Shown here: in pieces, positions 1-6,605 of the stretch
How the letters are laid out: each line of letters begins with the position of its first letter
How positions within the stretch are numbered: position 1 is the first letter of the stretch
Assembly (NCBI GenBank): GCA_014730295.1
Contig: WJIN01000001.1
Location: forward strand, 1 to 21,761
Source of the DNA: Promethearchaeota archaeon
Lineage (GTDB): Archaea; Asgardarchaeota; Lokiarchaeia; Sigynarchaeales; SOKP01
Direction: 5' to 3'
DNA length: 21,761 nucleotides
Notes under the pieces: generated by a model
The model's database searches: none
Seen by the model: only the letters and a program-made list of their open reading frames with translations
What the model was told of the DNA's origin: nothing
Program-made: the position numbers and the translations under genes

Positions 1-534
1 ACTATGCAGCAGACAATGGACAAGCGTTTCGAGAAGATGGACCAACGCTTCGAGACTATGCAGCAGACAATGGACAAGCGTTTCGAGAAGATGGACCAAC
101 GATTTGAGAAAGTGGACATGCGATTTGATCGAATCACAGTCATATTAGAAAACATCCAACAGAGTCTCGGAAAACCGTTTGAGCAATTTGGACGAAATGT
201 AATTATTAAACTACTAAAAAGCGAAGGTTATGAAAAAATCACTTTAGAATCGAAAAAATTGAAAGATCCCGAATCCTTTGTGTCCGAGAATACAACAGAA
301 GTTGAAATCGATGGATTTTCTATAAAACCTCCCGTCATCGTAGAAATCACATCCGTATTACGCACTGAAAAAAAGATTGACACTTTTCTTAGAAAAAAGG
401 AGTATGTAGAACAAGAATACGGAGTTGAATTTCGAGGGTTTTTTGTGGCAGCTACTTCTGAATTTTCTCCAGATAAGATGGCTGACATCACAGTGAAACT
501 TAGAGAAGCTAAATGCGAGCTCATTAATTTATAG
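1..534 (+). CDS. Coiled-coil protein with possible PD-(D/E)XK-like C-terminal domain (5' partial)
   Basis: The first ~45 visible residues are heptad-like repeats of the form MDxRFEx, arranged in two 18-residue units, and should form a coiled coil. The rest (about residues 60-176, counting from the ATG at 4) is an alpha/beta domain. It contains VEIDG around residue 103 and VIVEITS around residue 114, which resembles the D...ExK core of the restriction-like DUF3782/DUF1626 group common in archaea. The expected lysine is replaced by threonine (E114-I-T), so catalysis is doubtful. The gene is probably cut by the window edge: bases 1-3 (act) are in frame and match the last codon of repeat unit one (55-57), as if another unit lay upstream. 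The ATG at 4 is therefore an internal Met. Family placement is from remembered motif shape and is moderate. No neighbour shares its strand nearby. Confidence 0.6.
   Translation, partial: TMQQTMDKRFEKMDQRFETMQQTMDKRFEKMDQRFEKVDMRFDRITVILENIQQSLGKPFEQFGRNVIIKLLKSEGYEKITLESKKLKDPESFVSENTTEVEIDGFSIKPPVIVEITSVLRTEKKIDTFLRKKEYVEQEYGVEFRGFFVAATSEFSPDKMADITVKLREAKCELINL
4..111 (+). repeat. 54-bp tandem direct repeat, two copies
   Basis: Copy one spans 4-57 and copy two 58-111. The first 44 bases of each (4-47 and 58-101) are identical. Each unit encodes 18 residues that include two MDxRFEx heptads plus a MQQT spacer. Near-perfect DNA identity suggests a recent duplication that lengthened the coiled coil by 18 residues. 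The array probably continues to the left of the window. Confidence 0.9.
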
Positions 535-630
535 TGTATTTTATAAAAGACCGTTTATAATCCGTTTACTTGCTTTTTATATGTCATCATTTTTTGCCAT
601 ATAAATGCATTTTTAAGAGTGCACGTCTCT

Positions 631-671
631 GTGGACCTCAACACGTTCGTGAATCGGTATTAGGTGGTCAC
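631..671. other. Possible structured element in the 535-779 spacer
   Basis: This is a locally GC-richer island (about 620-672) in a very AT-rich 245-nt spacer between a plus-strand and a minus-strand gene end. GTGGACC (631-637) can pair with GGTCAC (666-671) with one bulged G. It encloses CAC-GTTC-GTG (642-651), a three-pair hairpin with a tetraloop. It could be a terminator-like or small RNA structure, or chance. No C/D-box motifs or tRNA features are visible. Confidence 0.2.
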
Positions 672-779
672 AAAAATAAGCTTTGAGTATAAAATCTCTT
701 AAAATCGTTAGAAAAGAACTGTTGATTCTGTTAGAAGAAAATAAAAAAATACATTGAAAAATTTCCGAAATATATTGAG

Positions 780-2336
780 CTAATTATCTGAATAGCTTGA
801 ATTGATAATCTTTGCCGTTTTATATGCTCCGGGCATCACATTGTTGATACCACCACCACTCTCACTTTGCGCACCAACAAACCATAATCCCTGAATTGGC
901 GTCTCGTGGGGAACACCTGAGGTATTAAGATAGGGAGCCAGACCTCCAAATGCATGGTGATCTGAATATGTCCTTTTACGGAAATCTTCAGGGGTAAGAA
1001 TTTCTTGAATTAAAATCGCATTATTTAAATTTGGAAAGTATTCCTCTGCATATTTGATTAATTTTGCTGCAAATTCTTCTTTTCGACCTTCCCAAGTACC
1101 TTCCTTTAATCGGTCAGGACAGATGGTATAAAGGGTCATTGCATGATTTCCATCTGGAGCCATCTCGGGTGTGTGGAATGTAGGGATATGGACAACAAAA
1201 CCCTTTTCTCCCTTATGATAATTGCCCGATCGTTCATCTTTAATGCTTTCTTCCAAAGATTTGGTGGATTCAATTCTATAATAATATCTGACTGTATAGT
1301 TTTTATTATAGTTGGAGAGATCATAAGATTTGTCTATTCCTAATTGGAGCATGAATATGGATTCCATCAACATCATATTATTTACCGTTTCCTTAAATTC
1401 TTCGGGTAAATTTTCTTTGCCCACAAGTTCAAAGAAAATCTTTTTCGCAGACCCTGAAGCAATCACAAGATCTGCCTTAACTTTATTTCCATTACCATCA
1501 ATTATGCCGTTTACTTTTTTATTCTGTACTAAGATTTTGTTCACTGGAGTTTTGAGAATGATCTCTCCAGCAAGTGCCTCTATTCGAGAAACAATAGCGT
1601 CAATTAATTTGCTAATTCCTCCTAATATATTATAATGATACAATTGTATTGAGTTCTTATCAATTTTTTTCGGAATTCGTTTGTCATAAATCGCTTCAGG
1701 ATTTAAGCTGAAAACCCCTAATCCCAAAAATTCACTGGGAGGGGTGAAAAAGTCCGCAATGATTGAAATAAAAACCAGTTGAAGCGCTTCATTCGTAAAA
1801 TAATAATCCATCAATTTTGTGGCGCTCCAATCTTTCTTTGAAAACAGGCCGGAAGAAAATAATTTTGCAAATAATCGTAATTTCCAATAAAATGTCTTTA
1901 ATCCCTTGGAATTCTCCATTCTCCTTGCGAATGTCATTAAGCTAGTGAAATGTAAGAAATCTTTCCAATATCTTTCCAATCCCTGAGCATCCTCGGGAAA
2001 TAACTCTTTCAAATATTCTATACGCCATTTTACTCCCTTATATTCTTCTGGTTTGTTTATTTCGATATTCGGGAAGACATAGCCTCTGTCTTCCACCTCG
2101 AGTTTATAATCATTAATATTAAGCTCGGATAATATTCTTCCTAAGGGCTCATCTGGTCCTAAACCTTCAATGATTAGTTGCCCTAAATCCCATTTATATC
2201 CATTTTTCTCAAAGGGGGCACATACTCCACCAGGACGGTGAAATTGCTCGTAAATTGACACATCATGTCCTTTTTGAGCCAAATATGCTGCTGCAGTAAG
2301 GCCAGATATCCCCGAGCCTATAACTATTACTTTCAT
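780..2336 (-). CDS. FAD-dependent oxidoreductase, CrtI/CrtISO-like (phytoene desaturase-type)
   Basis: The 518-residue protein begins with a Rossmann dinucleotide-binding motif, GSGISG at residues 7-12, followed by an acidic ribose-binding position in IYEQ and then RPGG, the order seen in the NAD(P)/FAD amine-oxidase-like group. The C-terminus (about residues 483-511) carries GLWFVGAQSESGGGINNV, the typical FAD-contacting end of phytoene desaturase, carotenoid isomerase and retinol saturase relatives. Length fits the family. The substrate cannot be read from the sequence; isoprenoid chain desaturation, saturation or isomerisation is plausible. The ATG at 2336 is preceded on its strand by a TATA-rich stretch (about 2356-2368) and an AAAGGAA that abuts the start, which suggests a short or absent leader. 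No other carotenoid genes are in the window, so a stand-alone role is inferred. Confidence 0.85.
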   Translation of the reverse strand: MKVIVIGSGISGLTAAAYLAQKGHDVSIYEQFHRPGGVCAPFEKNGYKWDLGQLIIEGLGPDEPLGRILSELNINDYKLEVEDRGYVFPNIEINKPEEYKGVKWRIEYLKELFPEDAQGLERYWKDFLHFTSLMTFARRMENSKGLKTFYWKLRLFAKLFSSGLFSKKDWSATKLMDYYFTNEALQLVFISIIADFFTPPSEFLGLGVFSLNPEAIYDKRIPKKIDKNSIQLYHYNILGGISKLIDAIVSRIEALAGEIILKTPVNKILVQNKKVNGIIDGNGNKVKADLVIASGSAKKIFFELVGKENLPEEFKETVNNMMLMESIFMLQLGIDKSYDLSNYNKNYTVRYYYRIESTKSLEESIKDERSGNYHKGEKGFVVHIPTFHTPEMAPDGNHAMTLYTICPDRLKEGTWEGRKEEFAAKLIKYAEEYFPNLNNAILIQEILTPEDFRKRTYSDHHAFGGLAPYLNTSGVPHETPIQGLWFVGAQSESGGGINNVMPGAYKTAKIINSSYSDN

Positions 2337-2466
2337 TTCCTTTATTGTCTAATTTATATGTATATAAGACTACATTGCTCTGATTCTTATTAAAGATTTC
2401 TTTATAATTGAGGTCTTAGAAATAGACATAAATTAGTAATGCATAAATAAGAAAAAAAACAAAAAA

Positions 2467-2610
2467 TTAGGTTATAAAAAAAACTGTTTTTTCCTCAACC
2501 ACGCAATAAGCACTTTCAGGCAATTTCTTATGGAAAAAATTACATTTATGCTTATTGGAGTCATAATTTCCACACGAGCCACATTTCCGGCTTAATTTTT
2601 GTTCATACAT
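2467..2610 (-). CDS. Small four-cysteine (putative zinc-binding) peptide, 47 aa
   Basis: A short open frame starts at ATG 2610 and ends with TAA at 2469-2467. The product has cysteines at residues 10, 13, 23 and 36 in the pattern CGSCGNYD...CNFFHKKLPESAYC. This spacing, with aromatic residues and an N-x-x-x-x-K-x-x-C turn, looks like the small archaeal proteins with one metal knuckle built from CxxC plus two more cysteines. An in-frame TAG lies 18 nt upstream of the ATG, so the start is well bounded. A GAGTGAG stretch about 8 nt before the ATG could act as a weak ribosome binding site. It lies between the FAD oxidoreductase and the repeat protein, all on the minus strand, but the gaps are over 100 nt, so it is probably its own unit. 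Function unknown. That it is a real gene rests on the cysteine pattern. Confidence 0.55.
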   Translation of the reverse strand: MYEQKLSRKCGSCGNYDSNKHKCNFFHKKLPESAYCVVEEKTVFFIT

Positions 2611-2930
2611 TTTGCTTTGCTCACTCTACCCTTATTTGATTAGATTAAGTAGTACATGTTCTCATTTTCGCTAAGTATGAGAGTAAATGTGAAGATATGG
2701 TAAATTTGTCCTTGAATATGATTAACTATGAATGAATGTAAGATCTGATACCCATATATATTATGATTATGGATCTATTTAAACGTATTGAATTTAAATC
2801 AAAAATGTCGCTTTTTACCTAGATAAGGATTTTATTAAACAACCAGATTGCTAAAAGAATAAAAGAAATTTCATTCTTTTATAAATTAAACTATGAATTT
2901 ACTTACAACTATGTTAAAAATATAAATGGA
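2611..2930. other. AT-rich spacer, nothing recognised
   Basis: These 320 nt lie between two minus-strand genes. Both strands hold only open frames shorter than about 20 codons. No tRNA-like, CRISPR-like or strong hairpin structure was seen. It should contain the promoter of the 47-residue peptide and the 3' end region of the repeat protein gene. Confidence 0.5.
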
Positions 2931-3203
2931 TTATTGTTTAAATCGCTCTTCCTTTCTGTCCCTTTCTCTTTGAGTTTCACGATGCTTTTTTTGATGGTTT
3001 TCAAACTTTTGATGCGCAACTTCTTCTGGTGACAATCCTTCTGCGCGATATCTAGAAGCTTCATCAACGGTAAATCCATAATGTTTCCATTGGACTGCTT
3101 CTTTTAAATCAAAATGTTTCAAACTCCATTCTCTTGCGATAGAATCCGGAAATCCCTTCTCCCTCCACTCTTCAAAATCTAAATAATCTTCTTTATTTGC
3201 CAT
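2931..3203 (-). CDS. Protein of four 13-residue (W/Y)xxxGFxxxEAxx repeats, 90 aa
   Basis: Residues 13-64 divide exactly into four 13-residue units beginning WREKGF, WSLKHF, WKHYGF and YRAEGL. Each has an aromatic at position 1, (G/H)(F/L) at positions 5-6 and a helix ending in (E/I)A or EV near positions 10-11. Each unit should be a short helix plus turn, giving a small helical solenoid. The last ~25 residues are a highly charged, K/R/E-rich helix (HRETQRERDRKEERF) that could bind nucleic acid or form a coiled coil. The ATG at 3203 is preceded about 20 nt upstream by a TATA-like TTATAAAAA on the minus strand and no ribosome binding site, as expected for a leaderless mRNA. Similar GF..EA..W repeats are known from assorted bacterial proteins of unclear role; I do not assign a function. 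Confidence 0.75.
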   Translation of the reverse strand: MANKEDYLDFEEWREKGFPDSIAREWSLKHFDLKEAVQWKHYGFTVDEASRYRAEGLSPEEVAHQKFENHQKKHRETQRERDRKEERFKQ

Positions 3204-3345
3204 ACTTATTGAGGGTGGTTTTTATAACTTACAAACCGATTGTAATTCTTAAATATATCTTTAATAAAATCTAAATTTATGAGTTTCTTCGACGAGATGA
3301 TTAGTTTACAAAAATAATGAAAAAAAATAGGGAAGTTAAGAATTA

Positions 3346-3729
3346 TTAAATTATTCCAAGAAATGTGAGGATTCCAATGATGATTACGATTAATGCTGCC
3401 AAATAGACAACTCTCCCAAACCAGATATGTCCAGTTCTCAGTTTTTTTTCTTGCTTCTTTGTGGCATAGAACCCTCCAATGATGGAAAATGTAAGCAAAA
3501 TCACTGTTATTAGTCCTAAAATTGCGTGAATTATGGTCAATCTTAGCGCTCCGACCACAATTAATCCCACGATAGCGACGATCAATCCAAGTCCCATAAA
3601 GATTTTATGTAAAAAAAACCAATTTTCTGGATTGTGTGCAAGGACAAAATAGATCCCAATCGAAATTAATAGCAGTGTGCTTAGCATAAAATAAAAATGT
3701 GGAAAGGTGAACAAATCAATGACACTCAT
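3346..3729 (-). CDS. Four-helix membrane protein resembling a minimal cytochrome b561 domain
   Basis: The 127-residue protein has four predicted membrane helices (about residues 12-31, 42-62, 66-87 and 103-126) and almost no soluble part. Histidines sit at helix ends: H11, H32, H41 (WFFLHK), H68 (TIIHAILG) and H101 (TGHIWFGR). The order W..LH.....G..., then IIHAILG, then a basic KKQEKKLR loop followed by GH...G, is the pattern of cytochrome b561/ferric-reductase-type transmembrane electron carriers, where paired histidines hold haem b. I chose ATG 3729 over an in-frame TTG nine bases upstream because an ATATATATAA TATA-like element lies immediately upstream. No DOMON or reductase partner is adjacent. 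An unrelated small membrane protein family remains possible. Confidence 0.6.
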   Translation of the reverse strand: MSVIDLFTFPHFYFMLSTLLLISIGIYFVLAHNPENWFFLHKIFMGLGLIVAIVGLIVVGALRLTIIHAILGLITVILLTFSIIGGFYATKKQEKKLRTGHIWFGRVVYLAALIVIIIGILTFLGII

Positions 3730-4033
3730 AGCTATCAATTATATATATTTTGTGTAATTATGATTATTCAGTATAATTTCCTATTTAATTCTTGATTTTA
3801 TAGATCACTAATTAAATATTTTTTTCAAGATTATTCTTAATACCATCTTTTCCCCCAAATCTACTAAAACAATTTTTAAATCGTTCTACCAAGTTTAATC
3901 ATAAGAAAACCATATCCAAAAATCTAAAGTTGATATAATTTGAAATGAAACTTCAAGCAACAGTATTTGAAGTTAATTACGTTAGGATAAAAAACAATAA
4001 TAAAAAAAGGAATTTATAGAGATTTGTTTAAAT

Positions 4034-4153
4034 TTAACAGCCGCCGCCACATTTACAAATGCAGCCGCCACCGCACTTACATGAAGAACTGACGCAGCCA
4101 CCGCCACATTTGCATGCCGCGCTGGTTGTTTTTTCTTTCTTTACAATTTTCAT
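4034..4153 (-). CDS. Cysteine/glycine-rich peptide with three CKCGGGC repeats, 39 aa (metallothionein-like)
   Basis: The frame runs from ATG 4153 to TAA 4036-4034. After a basic N-terminus (KIVKKEKTT) the product has CKCGGGC three times, at residues 14-20, 25-31 and 33-39, separated by VSSS and I. Ten of 39 residues are cysteine and nine are in GGG runs; the protein ends on the last cysteine. The DNA is a GC-rich island (about 4038-4118) in very AT-rich surroundings and is itself internally repeated. CxC motifs suggest a metallothionein-like metal chelator; a modified-peptide precursor is an alternative, but no maturation enzyme is nearby. On the minus strand, TATA-like elements lie about 15-35 nt upstream of the ATG with no ribosome binding site, suggesting leaderless expression. 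Function is unproven; the gene call rests on the exact repeat and clean start and stop. Confidence 0.65.
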   Translation of the reverse strand: MKIVKKEKTTSAACKCGGGCVSSSCKCGGGCICKCGGGC

Positions 4154-4707
4154 TTTAGATCAATCTTTTTATAAGTTCTTATATTAATTGTGTTTAATTC
4201 CTTTTTAAAGTCTTTTGTTATCTATAATAATATGAAAATCTCGTGAGTCAGTATGATTATCTGGTAAAAACTTTTTGAGATTTTACGATATGAAAAAGTT
4301 AGATATTAGTATGATATTTGACAAAACAGTATAAAAAAAGTCTAAAATCTTAGATCTTTGTAATGGTAAAATTAGAGTAAAAGATAGGATAAAGAGGGAT
4401 CATACAAAAGGTTCAAATTTCGTGATTTTAATTCCCAAAGCAGACTAAAAATTTCATATTTCATCATTATAACGAATTGAAAATCTCCGTTTTTGATTTT
4501 CTGTTGTTTATTGGTAATATAAAAAAAATATTTGAGATATCTTTTATTTATATTCCCTCTAATTTTGTTGAGAATGCTACTTGAATTTCTATCAAGATTC
4601 AGGATTAAAAGAATTATTAATTTTTCCTATTAAATCTAATTTTTTAAAGATTGAAATATTCTCAATTATTAGAAATATAACACAGCGATTAAAAAGATGA
4701 TTTGAAG
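4154..4707. other. AT-rich divergent spacer, nothing recognised
   Basis: These 554 nt separate the divergently transcribed cysteine-rich peptide and mtnA. They must contain both promoters. On the minus strand, ATTAATATAAG and TTATAAAAA near 4166-4188 could serve the peptide. The rest holds only short frames (the longest convincing start gives 31 codons at 4372-4467, minus). No RNA gene was recognised. Confidence 0.45.
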
Positions 4708-5736
4708 ATGATCCCATCAATAGAATGGTTAGAAGAAGAAAAGAAAGTAAAGATGATAGATCAAACAATTCTTCCACATGAATTAAAATTCCTAGAATTT
4801 GATGATTATCGAGATGTCGCAAATTCAATAACTGTGATGAACATACGAGGCGCCCCTGCCATAGGTGCTGCGGCTGCTATGGGAATGGCATTAGCAACAA
4901 TAGAATATAAAGACTTGCCTAAAGATGAGTTTCTTGAAAAAATGGATGACGCAGCTGATTATATGAAAGCTGCTCGACCAACGGCTTCAAATCTCTTCTG
5001 GGCAGTCAATAGAATGATGAAAATTGTGAAGAATTCTTCTGGTACACCTCAAGAAGTTTCCGAAGAAGTTATCGAAGAGGCACAATTAGTAGCCCATGAA
5101 GATATAAATGTGAATAAAAGTCTCGGAAAACATGGGGCAGAAATCTTGGATGATGGAGATACCGTGCTAACACATTGCAACGCAGGATCTTTAGCAACAG
5201 TCCAATATGGAACAGCATTAGCACCCGTTCGAGCCGCGATTGAACAAGGAAAAAGCATCTCTGTAATCGCAGATGAAACCCGACCGCGTTTACAAGGGGC
5301 GAGACTCACCGCATATGAATGTCAATATGATAATATTCCCGTAAATGTTATCGCTGACAACTCAGCAGGCTTGTTAATGAGATTGGGCAAAATAGACAAA
5401 GTTATTGTAGGCACAGATAGAGTAAGTTCTGATGCTGTTTTTAATAAAATTGGGACATATCACGTTGCATTGGCAGCGAAAGATAATGACATTCCTTTTT
5501 ATGTAGCTTGCCCTACATCTACGCTATCCTTGGAGGATACGGTCGATGATGTGGAAATTGAACAGAGAGACCCCTCAGAAGTAGGTAAAATCTTAGGAAA
5601 AGTTCAAGCCGTCCCTGAAGGCGTCAAATGCCTCAATTACGCTTTTGATATTACCCCATTTCGACTTGTGACCGGTATTATTACAGAAGACGGGATTTTT
5701 ACTCCGGAAGAAATGCTTAGGAAATACAAACAATAA
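4708..5736 (+). CDS. mtnA: S-methyl-5-thioribose-1-phosphate isomerase
   Basis: This enzyme of the methionine salvage pathway converts methylthioribose 1-phosphate to methylthioribulose 1-phosphate in the cytoplasm. The 342-residue product aligns in my reading with bacterial MtnA along its whole length: RGAPAIG near residue 47, RPTASNLFWA near 90, THCNAGSLAT with the catalytic cysteine at about 157, ETRPRLQGARLTA near 190, VGTDRV with the catalytic aspartate at about 237, NKIGTY, and a C-terminal FDITP. The archaeal relative ribose-1,5-bisphosphate isomerase (eIF2B-like) is the main alternative, but the motif set and length favour MtnA. I chose ATG 4708 rather than an in-frame TTG at 4702 because GATGAT at 4696-4701 then sits six bases away. 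No other salvage gene is adjacent. Confidence 0.9.
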   Translation: MIPSIEWLEEEKKVKMIDQTILPHELKFLEFDDYRDVANSITVMNIRGAPAIGAAAAMGMALATIEYKDLPKDEFLEKMDDAADYMKAARPTASNLFWAVNRMMKIVKNSSGTPQEVSEEVIEEAQLVAHEDINVNKSLGKHGAEILDDGDTVLTHCNAGSLATVQYGTALAPVRAAIEQGKSISVIADETRPRLQGARLTAYECQYDNIPVNVIADNSAGLLMRLGKIDKVIVGTDRVSSDAVFNKIGTYHVALAAKDNDIPFYVACPTSTLSLEDTVDDVEIEQRDPSEVGKILGKVQAVPEGVKCLNYAFDITPFRLVTGIITEDGIFTPEEMLRKYKQ

Positions 5737-5974
5737 TCTTCATTTTTTTATATCTAATTTTTCTCTGCTTCCAGTAATTTCAATCTAAAGGTTAAAATTT
5801 TCTTATTTAATTTATATTATAAATATTGAAAGACCTATCTCTTTATCAAGATTCAATTAAACTATGAATATTTTTCGATTTATAAACGCGATCTTTTTTA
5901 AAAATCAAACCATAGATTAATTAGAACGATTTTTATTGAATTGTTAATGCAATTATTTGAAAAGGTATATTTCA

Positions 5975-6475
5975 ATGTCTTATTACGTAGAAAAGTTTGA
6001 ATTTAAAGATAACCCTCAAGAAATTAATTATGTTGAAGGAGAACCCCTAAAATTAACTGAAGATTTTCGATTTTATCATAATAAAGTTAGATTTAGAAAA
6101 GAATTGACACCGCTACAACTGCTCTTTAATGAGTTCTTTAAAACCACTCTCCAAGCAGCAGGTATTAGGGATTCATATCTAAAAAGGGAATACACAGATA
6201 CTTATCTGATTGTGGTTTTCTGTGATACGGAAGAAATCAAAAACACTAATCAAATCATCGAAAAGCATTTTGATAAAAACTTGGAGAAGGGATGTTATTA
6301 TATGGAGGGGACCTCTGAATATTTGCTTTTACTCACCAAAGATATGGAAGGGATTAAAGCGGGAATAGAAAAGATGAAAGAAATCTTGGAACAAGTTCTC
6401 GATGACTATTTTAGGCGGAAAAATTTTGATGAGTATATCAAATTACGTCCATTCAATTTATTTGACTGTGTTTAA
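5975..6475 (+). CDS. Protein of unknown function, 166 aa
   Basis: I do not recognise this family. The product is soluble, mixed alpha/beta by appearance, rich in K, E, F and Y, with no signal peptide or membrane segment. Features visible are a central strand-like YLIVVFCDTEE, a second strand-like YLLLLTKD, a long amphipathic helix (about residues 125-146) and a C-terminal KLRPFNLFDCV. It has only three cysteines, in no metal-binding pattern. ATG 5975 was preferred to an in-frame TTG at 5957 because AAAGGT at 5961-5966 lies eight bases upstream. It is a single plus-strand gene, convergent with the glucan phosphorylase gene. Codon and base use look like the neighbours, so it is probably a genuine chromosomal gene. 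Confidence 0.7.
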   Translation: MSYYVEKFEFKDNPQEINYVEGEPLKLTEDFRFYHNKVRFRKELTPLQLLFNEFFKTTLQAAGIRDSYLKREYTDTYLIVVFCDTEEIKNTNQIIEKHFDKNLEKGCYYMEGTSEYLLLLTKDMEGIKAGIEKMKEILEQVLDDYFRRKNFDEYIKLRPFNLFDCV

Positions 6476-6522
6476 AAATCTTTAGGATAATTAATTTTAT
6501 AACTATTTTTATTCTTTTCCCT

Positions 6523-6559
6523 AATTTAATAGAATATAGTCAATTAAATAGAATATAGT
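6523..6559. repeat. Tandem duplication, 19-bp period, between convergent genes
   Basis: AATTTAATAGAATATAGT (6523-6540) is followed after one base by AATTAAATAGAATATAGT (6542-6559), differing at one position. It lies in the 130-nt gap between the ends of two convergent genes, where terminators rather than promoters are expected. Replication slippage is the simplest explanation. Confidence 0.7.
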
Positions 6560-6605
6560 ATAAATATTAAAGAAAGAATTAGATACACATTCTAAAATTA
6601 GAATT

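Noticed and set aside
228..524. 98-codon minus-strand frame inside the first gene
   Set aside because: It is the antisense shadow of a gene with a better coding pattern; no start signal or recognisable domain.
3945..4019. 24-codon frame beginning MKLQATVFEVNY on the plus strand
   Set aside because: It is very short, has no ribosome binding site, runs into an A-rich lysine/asparagine end and shows no motif. It could be a gene remnant but cannot be supported.
4034..4153. Modified-peptide (RiPP) precursor as the main reading of the CKCGGGC peptide
   Set aside because: No radical SAM, cyclodehydratase, transporter or protease gene is in the neighbourhood, so the metal-binding reading was preferred.
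4409..4428. GGTTCAAATTTCG-like sequence recalling a tRNA T-loop
   Set aside because: The flanking bases do not pair as a T stem, and no acceptor, D or anticodon arms are present.
4372..4467. 31-codon minus-strand frame starting with two Met codons
   Set aside because: No motif, leucine/tyrosine-rich by composition of AT-rich DNA, no ribosome binding site.
4708..5736. Ribose-1,5-bisphosphate isomerase or aIF2B subunit instead of MtnA
   Set aside because: The RPTA.NL.WA, CNAGS.AT, ETRP.LQG and FDITP segments and full-length match favour MtnA, although the families are related.
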